37,858 nt of DNA from Prevotella sp. (GCA_017651265.1 JAGCDO010000001.1:68442-106299), one strand, 5' to 3'. Shown: positions 24,148 through 33,312, numbered from the stretch's first letter. The notes: generated by a model from the letters alone, not told the origin. A program made the numbers and translations.

Positions 24148-26097
24148 TTATCTATTATATGTATATTTCTCCAGCATATTCAGCGTTCGCAGGATCTCTG
24201 CCACGTTCATGGCAAACGACATGGCACCGCGAGCACGGAACGGCGGGTTACCGTCTGACATCTCCGGAATGGTTCCTATACAGTTCCTTACCATCTCGTC
24301 CTCATAGCCCACCATCTGGCGTTCCACGAAGCTGATACGAGTACGCTTATAGAGTTTCAGACAAGCCTCCAGGTAGAAGCCGCCGAGCCAAGGCCATGCC
24401 GTTCCCTGATGGTAGGCATAGTCACGCTGTGTCTGCGGACCCACATACATCGGGTTGTAACCACCGCTCTTCGGCGAGAGGGAACGCAGACCCTTAGGTG
24501 TCAGCAACTCACGAGTACAGATATCCAACACACTCTTCTTCTGGTCGTTCGACAACGGGGAATAATCAAGTGCCACGGCGAAGATCATGTTCGGTCGTAC
24601 GCTCCAATCCATCATATTCCCATCCACATAGTCGAAGAGATAACCATAGTCGTTAAGGAAGGTATCCACGAAGGCTTCCTTTGTCTTGGCTGCCATCTTC
24701 TCCAGATGCTCCTCGGCCTTGGTGTCCTTACGCATCCTTGCCAGCTTGGCGCAGAACTTCAGGGCATTGTACCAAAGGGCGTTGAACTCAACGACGTAGC
24801 CTGTACGCGGCACAACCGGTCGACCATTGGCTGTGGAGTTCATCCAGGTGACAGCCTTGTCCTTACCCTCCGTACGAAGAAGACCGTTCTCCTCCAAGGT
24901 CAGGTTGGGATGACCGCCTTTCTCTATAAACTCCACGATGTCGCGAACCAGCTTACCATACATGTTGAAGCATTTCTCTTCGCCAGCCTCCTTGGCATAC
25001 TGCTGAACAGACCATATCGCCCAAAGGGGAACGTCGGGCTGTTCCATCTCGTAGATCTTCACCGAGACAGGCTTACCTTTCATGAATTCGCGCAAGCCCT
25101 TTTCTGCCGTCTTCATCACCAGTTCGAAATAGTCCTGCTCCTCAATGGCAAGTGTCAGTCCAGGTAATGCAATGAACGTATCCCTTGCGCGGCATTTGAA
25201 CCAAGGATAGCCAGCCAGGATATACCGTTCGTCCTTCTTAGTCCTGTTATGGAACTGATGAGCGGCATTCACTAAGCAGTGGAAGAAATTGTCGCGCGGT
25301 GCACGTTCATCCACCTCCTTGTCGAAGAGCGACTTCAGACTACTTGTGCGGATGCTCGACGTAGAAGCGGCAAAGACAATACTCTCGCCTTTCTTGATGT
25401 CCATCTCAAAGTAGCCAGGTACGTAGAGGTCCTCATTAGACGCATATCCTCTCTCCTGTTCCTTCGGATACTCCACCCCCCTGTACCAGTCGGGCTGGAA
25501 GATGAACTCGTTCTTCTTACTGAACTGCATGTACAGATCCGGATAGCCGGCATACATACACGTCTTGATGCCGTTGTCCACCGACTGATAGTCGCGACTG
25601 GCCACGGAATTCTCATGCGTGAACTGTCTCACGCTGCGGAATGCAAGGAAAGGACGGAAGCGGAGCGTAGTAGCAGAATGTGCATCCTCCAGCGTGTAAC
25701 GGATCAGGATCCTGTCCTCATAATGCTGGAACACCACTTCCTTTTTCAAGATTACACCACCAACACGATAGACGGTGGTAGGTACTTTGTCACAATCAAA
25801 TTCCCGGATGTACTTATGTCCCTTAGGACTGTAGTTATTGCCCTGATACTTATGGAGTCCAAGATTGAATTCAGCACCATGCTGAATAACGGTAACATCA
25901 AGTGATGAAAGCAGGACGTGGTTCTCGTCGTCGATCTCCGGGATGGGAACGACGAGCAGTCCATGGTACTTTCTGGTGTTACAATCAACGATCGTGGAAC
26001 ATGAGTAAGCGCCCGAGCGGTTGGTACGAAGTAACTCGCGCGGTAGTGCTTCTTCCAAGTTGGTCATCAGAGCCTTTTCAAATCGCAAATAACCCAT
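24148..26097 (-). CDS. Glycogen debranching enzyme (amylo-alpha-1,6-glucosidase)
   Basis: 649 aa from the chosen start. The frame is open to 26175, but the promoter at 26146-26176 lies inside that extension, so MGYLRFEKALMTNLEEALPR at 26097 is the true start. The N-terminal GDE_N domain has LLRTNRSGAYSCSTIVDCNTRKYHGLL. The C-terminal (alpha/alpha)6 glucosidase domain has AGYPWFKCRARDTFIALPGL, NSTANGRPVVPRTGYVVEFNALW and YHQGTAWPWLGGFY. It removes branch points of glycogen in the cytoplasm and leads the GDE-GT4-GH57 operon. Confidence 0.93.
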   Translation of the reverse strand: MGYLRFEKALMTNLEEALPRELLRTNRSGAYSCSTIVDCNTRKYHGLLVVPIPEIDDENHVLLSSLDVTVIQHGAEFNLGLHKYQGNNYSPKGHKYIREFDCDKVPTTVYRVGGVILKKEVVFQHYEDRILIRYTLEDAHSATTLRFRPFLAFRSVRQFTHENSVASRDYQSVDNGIKTCMYAGYPDLYMQFSKKNEFIFQPDWYRGVEYPKEQERGYASNEDLYVPGYFEMDIKKGESIVFAASTSSIRTSSLKSLFDKEVDERAPRDNFFHCLVNAAHQFHNRTKKDERYILAGYPWFKCRARDTFIALPGLTLAIEEQDYFELVMKTAEKGLREFMKGKPVSVKIYEMEQPDVPLWAIWSVQQYAKEAGEEKCFNMYGKLVRDIVEFIEKGGHPNLTLEENGLLRTEGKDKAVTWMNSTANGRPVVPRTGYVVEFNALWYNALKFCAKLARMRKDTKAEEHLEKMAAKTKEAFVDTFLNDYGYLFDYVDGNMMDWSVRPNMIFAVALDYSPLSNDQKKSVLDICTRELLTPKGLRSLSPKSGGYNPMYVGPQTQRDYAYHQGTAWPWLGGFYLEACLKLYKRTRISFVERQMVGYEDEMVRNCIGTIPEMSDGNPPFRARGAMSFAMNVAEILRTLNMLEKYTYNR

Positions 26098-26145
26098 AGA
26101 TGCTATATTGAGGTTTTTAGTTGTTCTGGTTGGATAAATCCAGTT

Positions 26146-26176
26146 CAAAAGTAATAAAAATAACATAGAAGACAAA
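26146..26176 (-). promoter_or_regulatory. Promoter of the glycogen operon
   Basis: On the minus strand, TTTG (26176-26173), a 19-bp spacer and TACTTTTG (26153-26146). Transcription should start near 26139, which settles the GDE start at 26097. Confidence 0.8.
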
Positions 26177-26245
26177 ATAAAATAACAAGAATTTCATATC
26201 CCTTATCGTTTTTTATGTTTTAGAATATAAAAACTGTCACATAAT

Positions 26246-26276
26246 TTTCTCTTTTCAAGAAAAAACCGTACTTTTG
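26246..26276 (+). promoter_or_regulatory. Promoter of the Crp/Fnr-family gene
   Basis: TACTTTTG at 26269-26276 matches the -7 box. TTTC at 26246-26249, 19 bp upstream, is a one-base variant of the -33 box. It is divergent from the glycogen promoter, with about 70 bp between them. Confidence 0.65.
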
Positions 26277-26315
26277 CACCACTTATAGCCCATTAACAGG
26301 ATAAAGGTATTAGCT

Positions 26316-27017
26316 ATGGCAGCAACGAAAGAATTTGGAAAAGAAGAAATCACCGATATGGTTTGTTCCCTATGGGAGCCGTTGAGTGCTGCCCAGCGTC
26401 GTTTGATCGGACAGCATTTATCTTTCAAACAGTTCAAGAAGAATGAGATGATCTTCAGGGAAGATGAGCAGCCTTTACAGATGATGTGTCTGGTGCAAGG
26501 CAAGGTGAAGATCTTCAAGGAAGGAATGGGCCGTTGTCAGATTGTGCGTGTTGTCAAGCCACAAGAGATGTTTGGCTACAGCGCCTTCTTCGCCCACGGA
26601 TGTTACAAGACCAATGCCATGGCTTTCGAATCATCTGTTGTTGCTTTCATTCCCATGAGCATCGTCACCCAACTCATGCACGACGGTCATGGTATCACCC
26701 AAGCCATTGTCACCCAACTGTCAACAGCGTTAGGTGATTCAGACGACCGCACCGTCAACCTTACGCAGAAACATATCCGCGGTCGTTTGGCAGAAGCTTT
26801 GATGATCTTGAAAGACCATTACGGATTGGCAGATGACCAATGTACGCTGAATATTTCCTTGAGTCGTGAGGACCTGGCGAACCTCTCGAATATGACCACC
26901 AGTAATGCCATCCGCACCCTTTCCTCCTTTGCCAGCGAGAACCTGATTGCCATCGACGGCAGGAAGATCAAGATTCTCCATGAAGAGGAATTACTGAGAG
27001 TATCCAGAAACGGTTAA
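26316..27017 (+). CDS. Crp/Fnr-family transcriptional regulator
   Basis: A 233-aa regulator. The cyclic-nucleotide-binding-like beta barrel spans about 25-140 (FKKNEMIFREDEQPLQMMCLVQGKVKIFKEG, then MFGYSAFFAHGCYKTNAMAFE). The usual cAMP-binding Arg-Ser pair is not evident, and no Cys cluster marks an Fe-S FNR. A dimer helix leads to a winged helix at about 165-225 (LSREDLANLSNMTTSNAIRTLSSF). It is divergent from the glycogen operon, so control of carbon storage is plausible. A relationship to Bacteroides Cur/MalR-type regulators is possible but cannot be decided here. Confidence 0.9.
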   Translation: MAATKEFGKEEITDMVCSLWEPLSAAQRRLIGQHLSFKQFKKNEMIFREDEQPLQMMCLVQGKVKIFKEGMGRCQIVRVVKPQEMFGYSAFFAHGCYKTNAMAFESSVVAFIPMSIVTQLMHDGHGITQAIVTQLSTALGDSDDRTVNLTQKHIRGRLAEALMILKDHYGLADDQCTLNISLSREDLANLSNMTTSNAIRTLSSFASENLIAIDGRKIKILHEEELLRVSRNG

Positions 27018-27043
27018 CGAAAGACCGATTCCCTTCGTTAACC
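27012..27043. terminator. Hairpin covering both convergent stop codons
   Basis: GGTTAACGAA (27012-27021) and TTCGTTAACC (27034-27043) are a perfect 10-bp inverted repeat. The TAA of the regulator gene and the TAA of the lipid kinase gene lie inside opposite arms. There is no U-run, but it is the only candidate terminator in the 20-bp gap. Confidence 0.5.
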
Positions 27044-27979
27044 TGGAATCAAGAAGTTGATCACCTCCTGTTCTATCCCCACCGTAAACGGACCTTCGGG
27101 CGTATTCATCAGTCGTCCGTCAACACTCACCAAGGCATGTGCCGCCTCGTTCACCTCCACTTCGGTGGTACGATAAGGATGAACGCTGCGGTGGTTCAGG
27201 AACTTATTTGTGAACAAGAGATAGAAGCCCTCAATGAGCTGGGCCACCTGCGGATGATACACCACCGACACATCCAGCATACCGTTATACGGTACGGCAT
27301 TAGGTGTCTGTCCGTAACCCCTTGCACTACCAATGCAGACCGTCATCACCTTTCGTTTGATCACTTCCGAATTGATCTTCAGGTTCATCTTGTATTCCAT
27401 GCGCTGGAACACCATCAAGAGGAATGATGTGAAGAACGACAAGGTGCGTGAACCGAACAAACGACGTGTTTGCCGACGCAGGTTCATGACAGAGGCAATC
27501 AGTCCGATATTAAGACAGTTCAGGAAATACCGATGACAACGTTCCCCTTCACGGTTAGTATAGCGAACACATCCCAGATCGATCTTCCTCACCCGGTGCT
27601 TGATCAGCCAGTCGATGGTCTGTTCCTCCTCTCCTACCTTGATTTCCCAGTAACGGGCAAAATCGTTCATCACGCCGTTGGGTATAACACCCAAGGCAAT
27701 CTCATCGCGCACCTCCTTCGGAACCTGCATCAGACAGTTTACCGCATCGTTCAATGCCGAGTCACCGCCCACGATGATAATGGTCTTGTAACCATTATTG
27801 ATCATCATGTTCACCAAACGTTCCACACTATTGGAATTCTCGCTCTGCACCTTATCGAACACCACCCCTTTCTCGTTCAGGATCTTCTCGATCCTCTCCC
27901 ACCGTTTCTGTGGACGGAAGATGTCACGTTTCGGACAGTAGAGAATAGCCCAACGGCTGTTTGTCTCGTTATTCGCCAT
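27038..27979 (-). CDS. Diacylglycerol kinase-family lipid kinase
   Basis: A 313-aa protein of the DAGK catalytic family (YegS/DgkB-like). The nucleotide motif is GGDSALND (71-78), a variant of GGDGTLNE, followed by LGVIPNGVMNDFAR. The C-terminal half has the sandwich fold (GQTPNAVPYNGMLDVSVVY and VSVDGRLMNTPEGPFTVGI). It probably phosphorylates a lipid at the inner membrane face; the substrate is unknown. The Gly-to-Ser and Thr-to-Ala changes in the GGDGT motif are worth noting. It is the last gene of a long minus-strand cluster, 18 bp behind the lipoprotein gene. Confidence 0.88.
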   Translation of the reverse strand: MANNETNSRWAILYCPKRDIFRPQKRWERIEKILNEKGVVFDKVQSENSNSVERLVNMMINNGYKTIIIVGGDSALNDAVNCLMQVPKEVRDEIALGVIPNGVMNDFARYWEIKVGEEEQTIDWLIKHRVRKIDLGCVRYTNREGERCHRYFLNCLNIGLIASVMNLRRQTRRLFGSRTLSFFTSFLLMVFQRMEYKMNLKINSEVIKRKVMTVCIGSARGYGQTPNAVPYNGMLDVSVVYHPQVAQLIEGFYLLFTNKFLNHRSVHPYRTTEVEVNEAAHALVSVDGRLMNTPEGPFTVGIEQEVINFLIPG

Positions 27980-27997
27980 ATCTCGTTACTATTTGGT

Positions 27998-29488
27998 TTA
28001 TTCCTTTGAATCAATATCCTTAAAATAGGCAGTAATCTCCTGACCTTCAGGTATCTTGTCCAAGTAAGCCTTCCCTTCTGCATTGGAAATTCTCTTCCCG
28101 TTGAGCGAACACTCATTGATGACTCCCTCCACTTCGAGTACATTGAGTTTCCAGATGCGCTTGCCGTTCTGGAAAGCATGTATCTCCCGCTGCCATGACG
28201 GTCCTCCGGCTGGTCCGGCGAGTTTCAGATAGCTGATGCCATCTTTCTCGCATTTCGATGGACGTAACCGAGGATTCTCGATGGCCACCAGTAAGAACTT
28301 CCCGTCCTTACGAATGAAGAAAGCCCCGTTCTTATCATCCTTGTCGCGCAGCCATAGCCATTCGTTGTCATAATCAATAAAGCAATGGCTCCACTTGGTC
28401 AGTACCACATCCTTCTCACCCATTTCGTCTGCATGATACATCTTGTCCATCACTGCCAGATCCTTCTTCCATATAGGTATATCCTCGTCAATCAAGGTAT
28501 GGAAGCACTCATATTCCAGTTCAACAAGCTGATTACCTCTGGGGAAGAGCATTCCGATGACGAAACTCTCAGGAGCGCTATGGGTATAGCAGAGTTCCAA
28601 CCCTTTCGGACCCTCGAAGGCTGCCTCGATACTGTTGGGGATATAGCCATCGGCATCAGCGTTCCAGGAAGATCCCCACTCTTCATCGTAATAGCCCAGA
28701 TTCTCCAGCTTACAGATACTGTCACCATCTATCAGCAGTTCAAGCGCCAAGGCGAACTTACGGTCGGGATCGTATTGATCCTTGGGGGCATTCTTATACT
28801 CACCCTTGAACTCGATGGCACCCATCGTATAGCGGTCGCCTATGGAACAAGTCATGTAAGAACGCTCAGCCTTCATTCCGTACTGCTCCTCCAGTTGCTT
28901 GACAACATCGGCAGGAAGTTCTGGATAATTATAGTCTTCCTTACGAAGACTCTTTATTTCAAGTCGCTTTCGCGATTTCAAATAACTGTCAGTGGCGATG
29001 ACCATCCCCCACTCGTTTTCGGTCTTGTCTTTGGGATTGACATACTCGAAACGGGCACAGAGCGCAGGAATCTCTTCACGACCGTGAATCTCACCAATGC
29101 TCGGTGTGTTTCCATCGGGATCCTTCAGCACCTCATCCACAAACCTCACCTTCACAATCCCATTGGCTGTGAGCAGATTGGTATATTGTGCAGCATTACG
29201 ACGGAACATCTCCTGCTGTTCCCATACACGGCGCCATACATCGAAATACTCCGCATTCTCTTCAGTTTTCTGCGGTTCCTCAATGTTTGCCCAATAAAGC
29301 ATGTGCATGTATTTCCCATCCCCACCGATGAGGAACATCGGTAAGGGCGTGGTATCGTTCTCCTCGATGATGCTATCGAGAACGACTGCTACTGAATCCG
29401 TACGATCAGCAGAGGTTGTCTGACTCTTGTTCTTACAACTGATCATCATGACCATCACGCAGACGGCCGCAAACATTAGTTTCTTCAT
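27998..29488 (-). CDS. Lipoprotein of unknown function
   Basis: A 496-aa protein with a lipoprotein signal peptide; the lipid-bearing Cys is residue 18 (MMISC, then KNKSQ). The residues after Cys are basic, not acidic, so it may stay in the periplasm. The mature protein is rich in acidic and aromatic residues and contains short beta-type segments such as YMHMLYWANIE, GKFLLVAIENPRLR and AGGPSWQREIHAF. I do not recognise a family. The start overlaps the preceding stop by 1 bp (TAATG), so the two proteins are probably made together. Confidence 0.8.
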   Translation of the reverse strand: MKKLMFAAVCVMVMMISCKNKSQTTSADRTDSVAVVLDSIIEENDTTPLPMFLIGGDGKYMHMLYWANIEEPQKTEENAEYFDVWRRVWEQQEMFRRNAAQYTNLLTANGIVKVRFVDEVLKDPDGNTPSIGEIHGREEIPALCARFEYVNPKDKTENEWGMVIATDSYLKSRKRLEIKSLRKEDYNYPELPADVVKQLEEQYGMKAERSYMTCSIGDRYTMGAIEFKGEYKNAPKDQYDPDRKFALALELLIDGDSICKLENLGYYDEEWGSSWNADADGYIPNSIEAAFEGPKGLELCYTHSAPESFVIGMLFPRGNQLVELEYECFHTLIDEDIPIWKKDLAVMDKMYHADEMGEKDVVLTKWSHCFIDYDNEWLWLRDKDDKNGAFFIRKDGKFLLVAIENPRLRPSKCEKDGISYLKLAGPAGGPSWQREIHAFQNGKRIWKLNVLEVEGVINECSLNGKRISNAEGKAYLDKIPEGQEITAYFKDIDSKE

Positions 29489-30708
29489 TAGTCGGTTATG
29501 ATAAATCTGGAACCATTCCAGGTTAGGCGCAAATCCCTCTTACCAGAAGGAATATAGTAGGAAAATACGATGGTCTTTCCCTGACGAGGAAGTGCATGTG
29601 ATGTAGCTTCCGTACCATCAGGAGCCTCAAAGCCAAGACCCACTTCGCTGCCATACACCACCTTCATCTTTCGGGTGGCGTTGTCGTATTTGTAGAAGGT
29701 AATACCTGTGTACTGTCCAGCAATGGCTTTCCCGTTCCTGTACAAGTCGTTGGAAATAGCCACCAGCTTATGCTTCTTATCGGCATAGTTCCAATAGCAG
29801 CACTCGATGACCAGTCGGTAGGTGTTGTCATCATCCGTGTCGGTTGACTCATAGCCCACATACCCGTTCTGCACATCAACGATGAGATCATCGCCAGGCA
29901 TCTGCTTCATACCGTTCTTGTAGAATTCCCATGCTTTCCTCATCCCGTTGAGCGACTCATCTGTCTCATCCTCCTGTGAGAGTAAGGCTGCAACGAAGTC
30001 CTTGATATTGGGCTGCGCACCGCTCGACTTGACGGTAATATCGTCCAAGTCGTCGTCAAGTTCAAGGGGTTCTGTCTTGGCATAGACAGGCTTCATGCCA
30101 TCCCAGGTGAAGGTATGCACCACCGGACCGTCGTCACCACCCCAGTCTTGCACGGTAACGTTCTTACCGGTCTTCGGCAGATTACAGAATATCTGCTTAT
30201 ACTCTCCCCTGTCACCCCAACGGTAACCCTTCAGGATGTCAGGCTCTGGGGTGAGCGTTTTCTTCTGCGGATCGTAGTCGTAGGTGCATAATACCTCTAT
30301 GCAGGGATCCGTGGGCTTGCCCAAAAGGACCGCTAACAGCTTATGACCGTTGGAACGGTTCCAATAGCAGGCCGACATATACTCTCCGTCAGTACCTCCA
30401 TCACCCACCGATGCATAACCATTCTTGCTATCGATGGTAACGGTAAGGTCCGTCTCCTCATCAAGCACATCTTCGGAAAGACCCTGCTCCATCGTATTCC
30501 TTATGGCTCCCACCATCCAAGTTGGCCAAGTTTGGTCGAAACGCTCCAGCATGATGCCGAAGCTGCCGTTTATCACATTATCGATGGTCTTGGTGCTCCA
30601 TCCTTTATTGATTACTTCAAGAGAAGTAGTCTCAAAATTTAAGTCCTGCGCCAAGGAAACGAGAACAGAAAAACAACCAATGGTTAGTATGAACAATAAT
30701 CTTTTCAT
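29488..30708 (-). CDS. Secreted protein with an internal duplication, function unknown
   Basis: A 406-aa protein with a signal peptide (MKRLLFILTIGCFSVLVSLA, then QDL). Two halves resemble each other: about 45-209 and 235-404. Matching pieces are DLTVTIDSKNGYASV and DLIVDVQNGYVGY; ACYWNRSNGHKLLAVL and CCYWNYADKKHKLVAI; LPKTGKNV and LPRQGKTI; and FTWDGMKPVY and LTWNGSRFI. Each half is a short helix followed by a beta domain of about 130 residues. No enzyme motif is seen. It follows miaA by 1 bp and overlaps the lipoprotein gene by 1 bp. Confidence 0.8.
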   Translation of the reverse strand: MKRLLFILTIGCFSVLVSLAQDLNFETTSLEVINKGWSTKTIDNVINGSFGIMLERFDQTWPTWMVGAIRNTMEQGLSEDVLDEETDLTVTIDSKNGYASVGDGGTDGEYMSACYWNRSNGHKLLAVLLGKPTDPCIEVLCTYDYDPQKKTLTPEPDILKGYRWGDRGEYKQIFCNLPKTGKNVTVQDWGGDDGPVVHTFTWDGMKPVYAKTEPLELDDDLDDITVKSSGAQPNIKDFVAALLSQEDETDESLNGMRKAWEFYKNGMKQMPGDDLIVDVQNGYVGYESTDTDDDNTYRLVIECCYWNYADKKHKLVAISNDLYRNGKAIAGQYTGITFYKYDNATRKMKVVYGSEVGLGFEAPDGTEATSHALPRQGKTIVFSYYIPSGKRDLRLTWNGSRFIITD

Positions 30709-30709
30709 C

Positions 30710-31654
30710 TTATTTAGTTTTCAGTATATCTATAATATGATCCACGGCATGCTCCATACCCCATCCTTCAGGAAGGAACGGTGCAGGTAGCCAATGGATT
30801 TTGAATCCTCTTCTTTCCATCCCCCTGAACCACGTCATCTGTCGCTTGGCAAACTGGTGGATCGCGATCTCCAGTTGACGGAACATCTCTTCATGGGAGA
30901 GCTTGCCGATGACATACTCCGTCACGAACTTATACTCCAGTCCGTAGTAGATCAGGTCTTCTGCAGGAATACCACTGTCGAGCAGGCTCTTCACCTCCTC
31001 CACCATTCCCTCCTCCAGTCGTTGCTGGAGTCGGCGGGTAATGCGCTGTCTTCTTACCTCCCTATCCACATCCACACCTATTATTATATAGGGTATCTTC
31101 GGGAACTGCCGTTCCTCCATGGGAGTGTGCAGATTATACGTTTCTATCTCAATGGCTCGGATGGCCCGTTGCACCGTATCCACATCCGTACGGTTATGCA
31201 TATTCGAGCCCGTCTGTTTCTTCAGGTCAACCAACATCTCCGTCAGCTCCTCCAACGAGCGGTCGGCCAGTTCTTCCCTCAGTTCAGGGTTCTGCGGAAC
31301 AGGAGAAAGCGAATAACCTTTCAGTACCGACTCGATATACAACCCTGTTCCTCCGCAAAGGATGGGTTGTGCACCTCTGCTGATGATATCCTCATATGCC
31401 TGGAGGAAATCCTGCTGGTATTGAAACAGGTTGTATTTCGTTCCCGGCTCGCAGATATCAATCAGATGATACGGAATCGTTCTACCGTTGAAGGTGTAGT
31501 CGGCCAGGTCCTTACCCGTACCGATATCCATGCGGCGATATACCTGTCGACTGTCAGCGCTGATAATCTCCCCACCGACTCTGGCGGCGAGGGCAACGGC
31601 CAACGAGGTCTTGCCACAGGCTGTAGGTCCGAGTATGGTAATCAGCCGCTGCAT
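30710..31654 (-). CDS. miaA: tRNA dimethylallyltransferase
   Basis: A 314-aa enzyme that adds a dimethylallyl group to A37 of tRNAs reading UNN codons. The P-loop GPTACGKT is at residues 9-16. Next come SADSRQVYRRMDIGTGKDL, CGGTGLYIESVLKGY, VDTVQRAIRAIEI and the tRNA-contacting KRQMTWFRGME. Bacteroidales often have two miaA paralogues; which one this is cannot be told from the window. It lies 3 bp behind the nucleotidase gene and 1 bp before the next gene. Confidence 0.95.
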   Translation of the reverse strand: MQRLITILGPTACGKTSLAVALAARVGGEIISADSRQVYRRMDIGTGKDLADYTFNGRTIPYHLIDICEPGTKYNLFQYQQDFLQAYEDIISRGAQPILCGGTGLYIESVLKGYSLSPVPQNPELREELADRSLEELTEMLVDLKKQTGSNMHNRTDVDTVQRAIRAIEIETYNLHTPMEERQFPKIPYIIIGVDVDREVRRQRITRRLQQRLEEGMVEEVKSLLDSGIPAEDLIYYGLEYKFVTEYVIGKLSHEEMFRQLEIAIHQFAKRQMTWFRGMERRGFKIHWLPAPFLPEGWGMEHAVDHIIDILKTK

Positions 31655-31657
31655 ACA

Positions 31658-33085
31658 CTACTTCACGATGCGGTTGACACGCTTCATTCCCTGATAGCTC
31701 ACGCTCGGCTGTTTCTCCAGGTAACTGATGATTATGTCAGCCGTCTGCTTATTGATGCTATGTCCCTGATCCTTTCTGGGAGAGTCGCAGATGGAAGTCA
31801 CGTAACTGCTGGTCACCACCCGATACGTCTTTTTCATATTCAGTTTCTTACCATCGGGTGTAAACACCTTCAGATCCTTGATATGCTGCGGATCAGCCTT
31901 GTCGTAGGTCACCTCACACTTGATTCCTCCCACTCGTGGGAAACCATAACCATCATTCTGTCCGCAGGCAATGAGCATCTGGTGCAGCTCCTTACCCGTA
32001 AGCTCCATTACTACGGCATCATTTCCAAAGGGATCCAGCTGCAGGATATCACTCACCGTGATAGCACCCGCATCATGTTCCTCATAGCGGATTCCTCCCG
32101 TATTCTGAATAGCCACATCAGCACCCGACTCGCTCATAAAGGCGTCACAGATCATGCAGCCCAGCTCCTCATAGCATGTGAATGGTGTTTCAGCAACGGT
32201 CAGCTGACGGTGGAAATCAGGGTTCTCACTGAAGAAGCGAACCATCTCTTCCACCACCTTATTCTTCTTGGAGAAGCCACGCACATCGATATTCTCGGCT
32301 TTCTTCGAGATTACCTTTCCGTCTTCCACCACCAGCGTGGTATGCGTAACCTTTTTCAGCTTGTTCACATTCTGGGTAATCAAGATTCCGTTATGCATCT
32401 CCCCACCTTTCAACTGCGTATGTGTATGACCACCGATGATCAGATCCACCCAAGGCACATCCTTCGACAGTTCCACATCATCCTCATAGCCGATATGGGT
32501 AAGCAGGATGGTCACATCGCATTTCTCCCTCAGCCAAGCATACTTTTGCACCGTTTCCTTGACAGGCAGGAAAGAGATTCCCTTCACATTATCGGGATGG
32601 GAATCAGGAATACCGCGTGTTCCTAACTGCACAACACCTACCACACCCACTTTCACTCCTTCCACATCAAAGATCTGGTAAGGAATGCAATGAATGCCCC
32701 ATTCGGGATCTGGCAGGATATTGGCACAGATATGACGGAAGTTGGAAAGACTGATCAGTTTCGCCATACCATCCTGATGGGAGTCGAACTCATGGTTGCC
32801 CAATGTCGAGGCATTGAAACCCACCTGGTTCATCAGTGCCACCATGGGATAAGCCGGAATCTCATACCTATCGTTCAAGGGATCGCCCGTACGGTTATCA
32901 CCTGCTGAGAATACCAGCAACGAAGGGTAAAGCGCGCGCAGACTATCTGCGATGGCTGCCAGTTGGGGGAAGGCCTCAATGGCTGCATGCATGTCGTTGG
33001 CCGACAGGATATGCACCTCTTTCTTTTCCGCGAAGAGGGTTACCGACCAACACAATGTTAATAAGACTAGTAGTTTTCTTTTCAT
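31658..33085 (-). CDS. Secreted 5'-nucleotidase/metallophosphatase (UshA-like)
   Basis: A 475-aa protein with a signal peptide (MKRKLLVLLTLCWSVTLFA). The metallophosphatase domain has ANDMHA (29-34), FSAGDNRTGDP, TLGNHEFD, LLTHIGYEDD and IIGGHTHTQ, all metal or catalytic sites. The C-terminal nucleotide-binding domain has NTGGIR, LDPFGNDAVVMELTGKEL and VVTSSYV. It should hydrolyse nucleotides or related phosphoesters in the periplasm, giving nucleosides. It overlaps the small upstream gene by 4 bp. Both domains sit on one chain here. Confidence 0.93.
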   Translation of the reverse strand: MKRKLLVLLTLCWSVTLFAEKKEVHILSANDMHAAIEAFPQLAAIADSLRALYPSLLVFSAGDNRTGDPLNDRYEIPAYPMVALMNQVGFNASTLGNHEFDSHQDGMAKLISLSNFRHICANILPDPEWGIHCIPYQIFDVEGVKVGVVGVVQLGTRGIPDSHPDNVKGISFLPVKETVQKYAWLREKCDVTILLTHIGYEDDVELSKDVPWVDLIIGGHTHTQLKGGEMHNGILITQNVNKLKKVTHTTLVVEDGKVISKKAENIDVRGFSKKNKVVEEMVRFFSENPDFHRQLTVAETPFTCYEELGCMICDAFMSESGADVAIQNTGGIRYEEHDAGAITVSDILQLDPFGNDAVVMELTGKELHQMLIACGQNDGYGFPRVGGIKCEVTYDKADPQHIKDLKVFTPDGKKLNMKKTYRVVTSSYVTSICDSPRKDQGHSINKQTADIIISYLEKQPSVSYQGMKRVNRIVK

Positions 33086-33288
33086 ATTCTCTTTTCTTTA
33101 AATTTTATTTTCTGGTTTTCAGTCAGCGGTGCATCATGATCAATCAGATGGCCCCATGCGTCGAACACCTCCACAGACGCTATCTTCTCTCTGTCGAGGT
33201 CCTTGACAACGAAGTATCTGAGCAGGGCATGTTTCACCTTTGCTCCTTCGAACACCTCCACGTATCGTCTGTTGACCTTTACCCGCAT
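33082..33288 (-). CDS. Small protein of 68 aa coupled to the nucleotidase gene
   Basis: The chosen start (MRVKVNRRYVEVFEGAKVKH) lies after the -7 box at 33313-33320; the open frame to 33315 would begin inside that box. The protein has a compact ubiquitin-like look: short strands, a FEGAKVKHALLRYF helix, and EVFDAWGHLIDHDAPLTENQ. There is no signal peptide. Its stop overlaps the nucleotidase start by 4 bp (ATGA), so translation is probably coupled. Function unknown. Confidence 0.7.
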   Translation of the reverse strand: MRVKVNRRYVEVFEGAKVKHALLRYFVVKDLDREKIASVEVFDAWGHLIDHDAPLTENQKIKFKEKRI

Positions 33289-33312
33289 ATGCTGAGATTT
33301 TGAATATCGGCA

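Noticed and set aside
26098-26175. Longer N-terminus for the debranching enzyme
   Set aside because: The extension contains the promoter boxes at 26146-26176, and its sequence does not belong to the family.
30794-32626. 610-codon plus-strand frame opposite miaA and the nucleotidase
   Set aside because: It is antisense to two clearly recognised genes; its length follows from their codon bias. Other long antisense frames (21369-22379, 28385-29344) are explained in the same way.
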